DNA of 6,575 nucleotides, from assembly GCA_947371775.1 (NCBI GenBank), contig CANBQX010000108.1:1-6575 (forward strand), given 5' to 3'. This DNA comes from Comamonadaceae bacterium (lineage in GTDB: Bacteria > Pseudomonadota > Gammaproteobacteria > Burkholderiales > Burkholderiaceae_C). Below the pieces are notes generated by a model. The model worked only from the letters and a program-made list of their open reading frames with translations. It did no database searches and was not told where the DNA came from. Positions 1-5,466 of this stretch are shown here, piece after piece. The translations under genes and the position numbers were made by a program. Position 1 is the stretch's first letter; each line of letters starts with the position of its first letter.

Positions 1-933
1 GAGGTGTTTCGCACCCTGGTGCGCGACATCGAAGGGCGGCTCACCGTGGAGCAGGTGGCGGACGACCTGAGCGCCTTGGCGCAATCCGTGTTGCGCACCT
101 GCACCGACTGGTGCTGGGCCCGCCTCAAAACCCGCCACCGTGAACAGCCGCAACTGGCCATCATTGCCTATGGCAAGTTGGGCGGTCTGGAGTTGGGCTA
201 TGGCAGCGACCTGGATATCGTCTTTGTCTATGACGACGAGGATGAACGCGCTGGTGAAATTTATGGCGCCTTGGTGCGCAAGCTCATCAACTGGCTCACC
301 GTCAAAACCAGCGAAGGTGATTTGTACGAAATTGACACAGCGCTGCGACCCAATGGCAATGCGGGCCTGTTGGTCACACCGTTTCGCGCCTATGCCAACT
401 ACCAGCAGCAGCGCGGCTCCAACACCGCGTGGACCTGGGAGCACCAGGCCATCACCCGCGCACGCTGCGTGTTGGGCAGTACGGACTTGCGCGAGCGTTT
501 CGATGCGGTACGCGACGCGGTGATTGCCAGCGCGCGCGACCTGGTGTCTTTGCACGACGAGATTGCCGCCATGCGCGCCCGTGTGGGTGCAGCCCACCGC
601 GACAAGGCGGGCATGTTTGATGTCAAACACAGCCCCGGAGGCATGGTGGACATGGAGTTCGCGGTGCAATTTTTGGTGCTGGCGCATGGCGCAGCCCACG
701 CGGAACTGCGCGCCAACGCCGGCAATATCGCCTTGCTGGTACGGGCCCAAGCCTGCGGCCTGTTGCCCGCGAGTGTGGGCGAGGACGCGGCGCAGGCCTA
801 CCGCAGCCTGCGCCAGATTCAGCACCGCGCGCGCCTGGACGAGTCGCCTACCGTGCTGCCGGTGGAAGCGGTGGCCGCAGAGCGCGCTGCGGGCTTGGCA
901 CTGTGGACGGCCGTGTTTGGGGTGCGGGCTTAG
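1..933 (+). CDS. glnE: Bifunctional glutamine synthetase adenylyltransferase/deadenylase, C-terminal part (5' truncated)
   Basis: GlnE attaches AMP to, and removes it from, a tyrosine of glutamine synthetase in response to PII/nitrogen status in the cytoplasm. The frame is open at the window's left edge, and 310 residues remain of a protein usually over 900 long, so the N-terminal adenylyl-removing domain lies outside. What remains is the C-terminal adenylyltransferase domain. It contains AYGKLGGLELGYGSDLD (fragment residues 56-72), whose GSDLD carries the two metal-binding aspartates of the nucleotidyltransferase fold. DTALRPNGNAGLLVT (112-126) and AWTWEHQAITRAR (143-155) follow. The C-terminal helical region holds HRDKAGMFDVKHSPGGMVDMEF (199-220, split here as HRDKAGMFD and GGMVDMEF). 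The version with TALRP, where E. coli has MRLRP, is typical of betaproteobacteria as far as I recall. The end of the protein looks intact, and codon use matches the downstream genes. The GTG at 4 is internal, not a start. Confidence 0.96.
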   Translation, partial: EVFRTLVRDIEGRLTVEQVADDLSALAQSVLRTCTDWCWARLKTRHREQPQLAIIAYGKLGGLELGYGSDLDIVFVYDDEDERAGEIYGALVRKLINWLTVKTSEGDLYEIDTALRPNGNAGLLVTPFRAYANYQQQRGSNTAWTWEHQAITRARCVLGSTDLRERFDAVRDAVIASARDLVSLHDEIAAMRARVGAAHRDKAGMFDVKHSPGGMVDMEFAVQFLVLAHGAAHAELRANAGNIALLVRAQACGLLPASVGEDAAQAYRSLRQIQHRARLDESPTVLPVEAVAAERAAGLALWTAVFGVRA

Positions 934-976
934 GCGCTCCCGCAAGAGCGTCCATTCGGCACTTGGACTTTGCGGC

Positions 977-982
977 GAAAAT
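977..982 (+). promoter_or_regulatory. -10-like hexamer GAAAAT close to the FAH-family start; possible leaderless promoter
   Basis: GAAAAT matches TATAAT at four of six positions and lies six bases before the ATG at 989, with no Shine-Dalgarno in between. No good -35 is visible (TTCGGC at 955-960 is poor). The hexamer also falls in the loop of a small GC stem (GCGGC 972-976 with GCCGC 983-987). The call rests mainly on the same arrangement at two other starts in this window. Confidence 0.35.
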
Positions 983-988
983 GCCGCC

Positions 989-1984
989 ATGAAATTTGCA
1001 AGCTACTTTGACGGCAGCCGCGACGGGCAGCTCATCCTCGTCTCACGTGACCTCTCACAGGCGGTCTATCCCTCGCATATTGCCAACCGCCTGCAGCAGG
1101 TGCTTGACGACTGGAATTACCTGAGCCCCCAACTGCAAGACCTGTACGAGCAACTCAACGCCGGGCGGGCGCGCCATGCGTTTGCCTTCAACCCTGCGCA
1201 GTGCATGGCGCCACTGCCGCGCGTCTACCAATGGGCGCATGGCGCAGGCTATGGCAGCCACGCGGCGCTGTTGCGTGAAGCGCAGGGCTTGGAAGCGCTT
1301 GGTGCCGCCGAGGGGGCCCCTACCGCTGTGCATTCGGCGGGCGACGCCCTGTTGGGAGCCCACGCAGCCATCGTCTGCACCCACGAAGCAGGTGACCTGG
1401 ATTTTTCCGCCGAGCTGGTGGTGGCCACCGGCGACATCGCCCAAGCTTGCACGGCGGAGCGCGCACTTGAAGGCGTGCGCTTGCTCCTTTTGGCCAACCG
1501 CCTGCAATGGCGATCGCACACCACCGCCGACGCGGGTAGTGCTTTTGCGCCGGTGGCAGTCACCACCGATGAGGTGGGCGAGGCCTGGCAGCAAGGCCGG
1601 GTCAATCTGTCACTGCAAACCACCTGGAACGGCCGCAAAGTCGGTCTGTGTGACGCAGGCGCTGACATGACGCAGCCCTTCGGCCAACTCATCGCGTCTT
1701 TGGCCCAGCACCGCGCCGTGCGCGCCGGAACACTGGTCGCAAGCGGCACGGTGAGCAGCCCGGCAGTCGTCAAAGAAGGCAAAAGCGGGGCGCAGATGCA
1801 TCGTGAATGGCCCAAGGGCTACCACTGCATCGCCGAGAAACGTGCCATGGAACAAGTGCAAAACGGCCAGATCAGCACCCCGTACCTGCGACCGGGTGAC
1901 AAGGTCGAGATCGAGGTGAAGGTGCGGGACGGCCACAGCCTGTTTGGCGCGATTTCGCAGGAAGTCATCGCGCAGCCGGTCTAG
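989..1984 (+). CDS. Fumarylacetoacetate hydrolase (FAH) family protein with a degenerate active site
   Basis: The 331-residue protein follows the layout of FAH-family hydrolases/hydratases, which cleave or hydrate acylpyruvate-like acids in aromatic catabolism. Conserved scaffold stretches are SRDGQLILVSRDLS (10-23), RLQQVLDDWNYLSPQLQDLY (34-53), HAFAFNPAQCMAPLPR (63-78), TWNGRKVGLCDAG (212-224), ASGTVS (251-256), WPKGYHCIAEKRA (274-286) and SLFGAISQE (317-325). The ATG at 989 is chosen because the family N-terminus begins there; the upstream in-frame extension only shadows glnE. Against the mouse FAH ligand set (D126, E199, E201, D233; catalytic H133, K253), this protein has H84, S140, E142 and R171, keeps H91, and lacks a lysine in the loop before FAPVAV, which is about 11 residues short. 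It may therefore be a non-catalytic paralogue or have changed chemistry. It starts 55 bases after glnE, without a Shine-Dalgarno. Family is sure; function is not. Confidence 0.9.
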   Translation: MKFASYFDGSRDGQLILVSRDLSQAVYPSHIANRLQQVLDDWNYLSPQLQDLYEQLNAGRARHAFAFNPAQCMAPLPRVYQWAHGAGYGSHAALLREAQGLEALGAAEGAPTAVHSAGDALLGAHAAIVCTHEAGDLDFSAELVVATGDIAQACTAERALEGVRLLLLANRLQWRSHTTADAGSAFAPVAVTTDEVGEAWQQGRVNLSLQTTWNGRKVGLCDAGADMTQPFGQLIASLAQHRAVRAGTLVASGTVSSPAVVKEGKSGAQMHREWPKGYHCIAEKRAMEQVQNGQISTPYLRPGDKVEIEVKVRDGHSLFGAISQEVIAQPV

Positions 1985-1993
1985 GACGGCCCG

Positions 1994-3292
1994 TCACTGC
2001 AAGGTGCTGCGCAGCTCCTGCTCAATCACCCACAGGCGGTCCTGACCCCAGTGGCCAGGCAGGTCGTTCACGCGGAACGAGGGAACACCCCACAAATCCA
2101 GCGCCAGCAGTTCTTCGCGGTTGGCCGCCGCCACCGCCTGCCAGTCGGTGTTGCGCAGCGCTTGCTGCACCCAGGCCGCGTCAAAACCTGCGCGTGCGGC
2201 AATCGTGTTCAGGCCCGCATCGGTGCCCGCGTCCAAACCATCGGCCCACACGCCTTGCAAAAACGAGGCGGCAAATTCCACCCCTTGGCCCAGCGCCATG
2301 GCGCGGTGCAAGAGCGCATAGCCCCGTTCCACCGGCGCACCCACGGGGTCGACGGCATTGCCAAAAGGCATGCCCAGGCGCTGCGCTTCGCGCGCCACAT
2401 CGCTCACGATGTACAAACGTTTTTCCACCGGCACGGGCAGACCGCGCATCACCATGGGCAAGACAAAACGCACACGCAGCTCGGCCCCGTAATGGGCGGC
2501 CAAGGCACGCAGACGCGGCAAGGCCAGGTAGGTGTAGGGGCTGCGGAAGGAGCAAAAGTAGTCCAGCGTGGTGCCTGGCGTGGGGCGCTGACCCCGCAGT
2601 GGCGCCAGCACGATTTCACGCACGGGGGCAATCAAGGGCGATGCCGCATCACGGCACAGGCCTTCGTGGCGCAGGCGCTCTTCTAAATGGTGCAAGCGGT
2701 CCAGGCCCCAGTACCACTCGCCGCCGTAATAGAAAGTGCCGCCCAGGTAATGGCCCATGCCTTGTCGCAATGCGTCGCCCTGGGCTTTGCACTCGGCTGT
2801 CCGTTCTGCGCTGGCGCCCGTTGACCGTGGCGGGTGGCCGAGCCACAGATCGGCACTGACGGCCGCTGCCTGCGCGATGAACGTGCCGTCATCCAAAGCG
2901 GCGGCCAAGGCCGCCTCGGTGGCTTGCACGGCAGCGGTTAGCAGAGTGCCTGCTTCAAGAGGTGGCGCTTGCAGGCCATAGGCCTGTGCCAAGGTGCTTG
3001 CATCGCGCAGTGACCAATGGGCCAAACGCACGCGCTCAGGTGCGGCCGAGTCTTGGGGGGGGCTCACCAAATGCGGTGTGAGCGCAATGTCATAGGCTGC
3101 GGCCAAGCGCTGCAGTACCTGCACACACAGGTGGCTGTAGGGGTCGTCGGTCTGGTGAAAGTAATGCACCTGGGCTGCACGGCCTGTGAGTTTGCGCACC
3201 ATAGACGCCTTGGCGCGGCGCAAGCGGCGCAGCCCCGGGTGGGTGTAGAGCCGCACAAAGTTGCGGGCGATGTGGGTTTTAAGTGCGCTCAT
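1994..3292 (-). CDS. Tandem DsbA-like / 2-hydroxychromene-2-carboxylate isomerase-like protein
   Basis: This 432-residue protein carries two thioredoxin-fold units of the DsbA/HCCA-isomerase (GST kappa-like) superfamily. Unit 2 (about 242-431) is the typical one: LDYFCSFRSPYTYLA (243-257) places the family's active-site serine before PY (S251), GMPF is at 307-310, and GVPSF (402-406) supplies the cis-proline. Unit 1 (about 41-208) begins VHYFHQTDDPYSHL (42-55), with DPY where unit 2 has SPY, and ends GGTFYYGGEWYWGLDRLHHLEERL (184-207, read as GGTFYY and GLDRLHHLE), which aligns to GVPSF...WGQDRLWVIEQEL. There is no CxxC, so thiol oxidoreductase activity is unlikely; glutathione-dependent isomerase or transferase chemistry is possible but unproven. 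No signal peptide is seen, but the first 40 residues are very basic. The gene is last in the minus-strand cluster, and its ATG overlaps the MarC stop (ATGA). Substrate unknown. Confidence 0.88.
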   Translation of the reverse strand: MSALKTHIARNFVRLYTHPGLRRLRRAKASMVRKLTGRAAQVHYFHQTDDPYSHLCVQVLQRLAAAYDIALTPHLVSPPQDSAAPERVRLAHWSLRDASTLAQAYGLQAPPLEAGTLLTAAVQATEAALAAALDDGTFIAQAAAVSADLWLGHPPRSTGASAERTAECKAQGDALRQGMGHYLGGTFYYGGEWYWGLDRLHHLEERLRHEGLCRDAASPLIAPVREIVLAPLRGQRPTPGTTLDYFCSFRSPYTYLALPRLRALAAHYGAELRVRFVLPMVMRGLPVPVEKRLYIVSDVAREAQRLGMPFGNAVDPVGAPVERGYALLHRAMALGQGVEFAASFLQGVWADGLDAGTDAGLNTIAARAGFDAAWVQQALRNTDWQAVAAANREELLALDLWGVPSFRVNDLPGHWGQDRLWVIEQELRSTLQ

Positions 3293-3894
3293 GGGTGCAT
3301 CAATTGAAGTACAAACGTCTTGGCGCCACGCAGCATCATTTCAATCGCCACCGACACCAGCACCAGGCCCATCAAGCGCTCCACCGCAGTCGTCAAGCGG
3401 CTGCCTATCAGGCGCTGAATGCGTTCGGCCGACACCAGCACCACGGCGCTGATGGCCATGGTGACGCACAGTGCGGCCACCCATTCCATGCGCCGCTCCG
3501 GTTGCTGCGACACCAGCAAGAGCACCGTGGCCAATGCGGAGGGGCCTGCGATGGCCGGGATGGCCAGCGGAACAATCAGCGGTTCGACCAACTGCTCTGT
3601 CTCCTGCGCTTCGGGAGGCGGGAACACCATGCGCAGTGCGATCAAAAACAAAATCACGCCGCCGCCAATTTGCAGCGACAAATCGCTCAGGTTCATGACG
3701 CGCAAAAAGCCCTCGCCCACGAACATAAAGGTCAGCAGCAACAAAAAGGCAATCGAGATCTCACGCAAGATGACCTTGGCGCGGCGCTGCGGCGCAACGT
3801 GCTTGAGCGCGTTGGCAAACACCGGAATATTGCCGATCGGGTCGGTGATGAGCACCAACAATATGGTGGCGGAGGCGAAGGTGTAATTCATCAT
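3289..3894 (-). CDS. MarC family integral membrane protein
   Basis: A 201-residue inner-membrane protein of the MarC (UPF0056) family. About six hydrophobic segments are visible: 6-29, 46-66, 74-91, 106-129, 137-156 and 173-190. Two family signatures are present, in matching halves: TDPIGNIPVF (17-26) in the first segment and PLAIPAIAGP (109-118) in the fourth. The family was named after the marRAB locus, but a direct role in antibiotic resistance was later disputed, and its transport function is not settled. I chose the ATG at 3894 because it overlaps the upstream VOC stop as ATGA; the adjacent ATG at 3891 is equally compatible with the protein. A longer frame to 3975 would overlap VOC deeply and has no family homology in its extra 27 residues. 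The stop overlaps the next gene's ATG by four bases. There is no Shine-Dalgarno, consistent with translational coupling. Confidence 0.92.
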   Translation of the reverse strand: MMNYTFASATILLVLITDPIGNIPVFANALKHVAPQRRAKVILREISIAFLLLLTFMFVGEGFLRVMNLSDLSLQIGGGVILFLIALRMVFPPPEAQETEQLVEPLIVPLAIPAIAGPSALATVLLLVSQQPERRMEWVAALCVTMAISAVVLVSAERIQRLIGSRLTTAVERLMGLVLVSVAIEMMLRGAKTFVLQLMHP

Positions 3895-4304
3895 GGTGCG
3901 TACACCGTGTCCAGGTTGGCGAAGCCTTTGACTTCTATGGGGTTGCCCGAGGGGTCGAGGAAAAACATGGTCCATTGCTCGCAGCTTTGCCCGGCAAAGC
4001 GAATCTGTGGCTCCATCACAAACTCCACCTGCGCGGATTGCAGCCGTTGTGCCAAGGCCTGCCAGTCGGCCAAGTCCAGCACCAGCCCAAAGTGCGGCAT
4101 GGGCACCAGCGCATCGCCCACCTTGCCTGTTCGTGTGGTGGCAAAAGGCGGGCCCAGGTGCAGCGACAACTGGTGGCCGAAAAAGTCAAAGTCCACCCAG
4201 GTGTCGGTGCTGCGGCCTTCGGTGCAGCCCAGCACCGTGCCATAAAACTGGCGCGCAGCCTGCAGGTCGTGAACGTGGATGGCGAGGTGAAACAGGCTTG
4301 TCAT
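3891..4304 (-). CDS. VOC superfamily (glyoxalase/extradiol dioxygenase-fold) protein
   Basis: A 137-residue cytoplasmic protein with two beta-alpha-beta-beta-beta modules, resembling the group annotated as predicted extradiol-type dioxygenases (COG3565). FHLAIHVHDLQAARQFYG (5-22) opens module 1, DTWVDFDFFGHQLSLHLG (34-51) closes it, PHFGLVLD (70-77) opens module 2, and FLDPSGNPIEVKGF (115-128) closes it. The probable metal ligands are H6, H49, H71 and E124, the usual four-strand arrangement; H44 is an alternative. A complete ligand set suggests a working metalloenzyme, but the substrate cannot be told from sequence. The ATG at 4304 is preferred over the upstream in-frame start at 4376 because the family fold begins at FHLAI and the extra 24 residues cross into the divergent gene. 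It leads a coupled cluster with MarC and the DsbA-like gene. There is no Shine-Dalgarno; a -10-like hexamer sits six bases upstream. Confidence 0.92.
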   Translation of the reverse strand: MTSLFHLAIHVHDLQAARQFYGTVLGCTEGRSTDTWVDFDFFGHQLSLHLGPPFATTRTGKVGDALVPMPHFGLVLDLADWQALAQRLQSAQVEFVMEPQIRFAGQSCEQWTMFFLDPSGNPIEVKGFANLDTVYAP

Positions 4305-4310
4305 GGGCGC

Positions 4311-4316
4311 AGGATA
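4311..4316 (-). promoter_or_regulatory. -10-like hexamer TATCCT before the VOC gene; possible leaderless promoter of the minus-strand cluster
   Basis: Read on the minus strand, TATCCT (four of six matches to TATAAT) is followed by GCGCCC and then the VOC ATG. With a normal 6-8 base -10 to +1 distance, transcription would begin at or beside the ATG. No clear -35 is seen. It shares the 41-base divergent gap with the copper operon's candidate promoter. Confidence 0.35.
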
Positions 4317-4331
4317 GCAGCCCCGCCCTGC

Positions 4332-4337
4332 CATAAT
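4332..4337 (+). promoter_or_regulatory. -10-like hexamer CATAAT before the DUF2946 gene; possible leaderless promoter of the copper operon
   Basis: CATAAT matches TATAAT at five of six positions and is followed by TGCGGCCC and the ATG at 4346. There is no Shine-Dalgarno and no room for a normal 5' leader, so the message probably starts at or very near the ATG. No convincing -35 is visible and no copper-regulator operator (for example a CueR-type dyad) is seen, which fits control after initiation rather than at the promoter. Confidence 0.45.
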
Positions 4338-4345
4338 TGCGGCCC

Positions 4346-4711
4346 ATGTCGCTCTTGCACACCTTTCGCACCTCACGCCAGTTTGCGCGCGCCGCGCTGC
4401 TGTGGTGGTGCCTGGCGCTGGGCCTGGCCGCTGCTGCGCCCTTGGCGCAAGCGCAGGGCAGCCGCATGGTGTGTACCGCCTCGGGCATGGTCATGTTGGT
4501 GGACGCCGACAGTGGCACGCCCGTTGGGCAAACCGCCCATGCGATGGACTGCGCGCTGTGCCTGGTGGCCGGTGCGCCGCCCTCTGCGGCTGCGGCGACG
4601 GACCTGTTCGTTTCAGCGCAAGAGACGCTGGCTGCGCAGCCCCTTGTTGCCGCGCGGACCTGGCGCAGCGCAGCGCCCCCACCCGGTCGCGGCCCCCCGG
4701 CGCTGGTCTAA
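4346..4711 (+). CDS. cruR: DUF2946 protein, CruR-type copper-responsive upstream regulatory ORF
   Basis: A 121-residue DUF2946 protein heading a copper-uptake operon. Residues 12-38 form a basic-hydrophobic, signal-like segment. RMVCTASGMVML (40-51) is the family's conserved first motif. HAMDCALCLV (65-74) holds the CxxC pair C69/C72, with H65 and M67 beside it. The tail reads APPPGRGPPALV and stops, so R115-G-P-P118 lies three residues before the end. In Bordetella pertussis CruR (Roy, Antoine and co-workers, mBio 2022, from memory), the nascent chain senses copper through CxxC. That relieves translation arrest at a C-terminal RAPP motif and lets Rho terminate transcription before the next gene. 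Here the motif is RGPP, preceded by a Pro-Pro-Pro run that may itself slow ribosomes. The ATG at 4346 is preferred to a TTG at 4337 because of the -10-like hexamer just upstream. A plain exported copper-binding protein is the alternative. Family is firm; regulatory role is inferred. Confidence 0.8.
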   Translation: MSLLHTFRTSRQFARAALLWWCLALGLAAAAPLAQAQGSRMVCTASGMVMLVDADSGTPVGQTAHAMDCALCLVAGAPPSAAAATDLFVSAQETLAAQPLVAARTWRSAAPPPGRGPPALV

Positions 4712-4892
4712 GGCGCGGTCGGGCCTTGCAGGTCCGCTTCGCCACCCGGTGGATGCCAGGCCTCGGTTCGCCTGAACTGCGCACCCACCAGGCTTCAATT
4801 CCCTTTTACCTGCAGCCCTGCATTGTTTGGCGCTGTCGGGAGTATCGAATTTCAGTGCTGCGCTATCGCAGCCTTTTGAGAAAAAGATTTTT
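4712..4892 (+). promoter_or_regulatory. Intergenic leader between cruR and ycnI; candidate Rho-termination zone
   Basis: This 181-base gap contains no credible ORF. By hand count, 4781-4820 has 17 C and 6 G in 40 bases, with repeated YC steps (CACCCACC, TTCCC, TTTTACC), the composition of Rho-loading (rut) sites. It lies about 70-110 bases after the cruR stop, where CruR-type control would expose RNA to Rho. No intrinsic terminator follows the cruR stop directly. A very weak promoter-like pair (TTGTTT 4823-4828, TCGAAT 4845-4850) is also present, so separate transcription of ycnI cannot be excluded. Confidence 0.4.
4857..4872 (+). other. Perfect 6-bp hairpin followed by CTTTT in the ycnI 5' region
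   Basis: GCTGCG (4857-4862), loop CTAT, CGCAGC (4867-4872), then CTTTTGAG. The stem ends 20 bases before the ycnI ATG. The T run is too short and broken for a good intrinsic terminator, so an RNA-stability element, a pause site used with Rho, or a ribosome-access structure is at least as likely. Confidence 0.5.
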
Positions 4893-5441
4893 ATGACATC
4901 CCTATTCACGCGCGTTTTCGCAACCGTCTTCACCCTCTGCCTGGGCAGCAGCAGTTTTGCCCATGTGGTGCTGCAAGACCCCGCGGCTGCGGCCAACACC
5001 AGTTACCGTGCGACCTTTCGTGTGGGCCATGGCTGCGACCTTGAGTCCACCACCTCCATTCGCGTCACGATTCCTGCCGGCTTCAACGGTGCCCAGCCCA
5101 TGCCAAAAGCCGGCTGGAGCCTGAGCACCAAGGTCGGGCCTTTGAAGACACCCTATGAAAGCCATGGCAAGAAATACACCGAAGGAGTATTGGAAATCAC
5201 CTGGACCGCCAACGGCCCGGACAATGCCTTGCCCACCGACTACTACGACGAATTCGTCGTGCGCGGCACCACCCCGGGCAAGCCTGGTCCGGTGTGGTTC
5301 AAGGTCTTGCAAAGCTGTGCCAAAGGTGCCAACGACTGGGCGGAAGTGCCCGCGAGTGGTACCTCAACCAAAGGGCTGAAATCGCCCGCCGCGCTTCTGG
5401 AAGTGCTGGATGTACAGTCCAGCGATGCCCACGCGCACTGA
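4893..5441 (+). CDS. ycnI: YcnI family (DUF1775) periplasmic copper-binding protein
   Basis: A 182-residue exported protein. The signal peptide MTSLFTRVFATVFTLCLG...FA (1-23) would be cut before H24, so the mature protein begins HVVLQDP. In Bacillus subtilis YcnI, the mature N-terminal histidine and a conserved tryptophan form a single-histidine copper(II) site. The matching residues here are H24 and W149 in NDWAEVP. YRATFRVGHGCDLESTT (38-54) and VWFKVLQSCAKG (134-145) are family motifs, and C48 and C142 could form a disulphide. Mid-protein motifs include PKAGWSLSTK (71-80) and TDYYDEFVVRG (115-125). The protein ends SSDAHAH, a short histidine tail. Unlike the Bacillus form there is no C-terminal membrane anchor, so it should be soluble in the periplasm. 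The ATG at 4893 gives the clean signal peptide; the frame could extend to 4827 but without homology. A weak GAG-rich Shine-Dalgarno (4878-4886) precedes it. It likely works with the PCu(A)C chaperone 25 bases downstream. Confidence 0.93.
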   Translation: MTSLFTRVFATVFTLCLGSSSFAHVVLQDPAAAANTSYRATFRVGHGCDLESTTSIRVTIPAGFNGAQPMPKAGWSLSTKVGPLKTPYESHGKKYTEGVLEITWTANGPDNALPTDYYDEFVVRGTTPGKPGPVWFKVLQSCAKGANDWAEVPASGTSTKGLKSPAALLEVLDVQSSDAHAH

Positions 5442-5466
5442 GCCGTTTATTTCATTTGGAGTTCTT

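Noticed and set aside
934..951. CGCTC/GAGCG stem directly after the glnE stop as an intrinsic terminator
   Set aside because: Only five pairs and no following T tract; cannot be told from chance in GC-rich DNA.
524..988. N-terminal extension of the FAH-family frame over the glnE 3' end
   Set aside because: The extension has Trp/Arg/Cys-rich out-of-frame composition; the family N-terminus starts at the ATG at 989.
1985..1993. Bidirectional terminator between the convergent FAH and DsbA-like genes
   Set aside because: The nine-base gap allows only a four-pair GACG/CGTC stem with no T or A tract; the two transcripts must end inside the opposing genes or by Rho.
2051..2686. A 211-residue plus-strand frame opposite the DsbA-like gene
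   Set aside because: His/Arg/Gln-rich shadow composition and no motif, against a tandem thioredoxin-fold protein on the other strand.
3283..4245. A 320-residue plus-strand open frame opposite the MarC and VOC genes
   Set aside because: Its product is a low-complexity Gln/His/Arg-rich shadow with no family motif, while the minus strand carries two clear families. Long antisense frames are common in GC-rich DNA.
4823..4850. Separate sigma-70 promoter for ycnI (TTGTTT, 16 bases, TCGAAT)
   Set aside because: Only 3/6 and 4/6 matches; too weak to annotate, though it is the main alternative to cruR-driven read-through.
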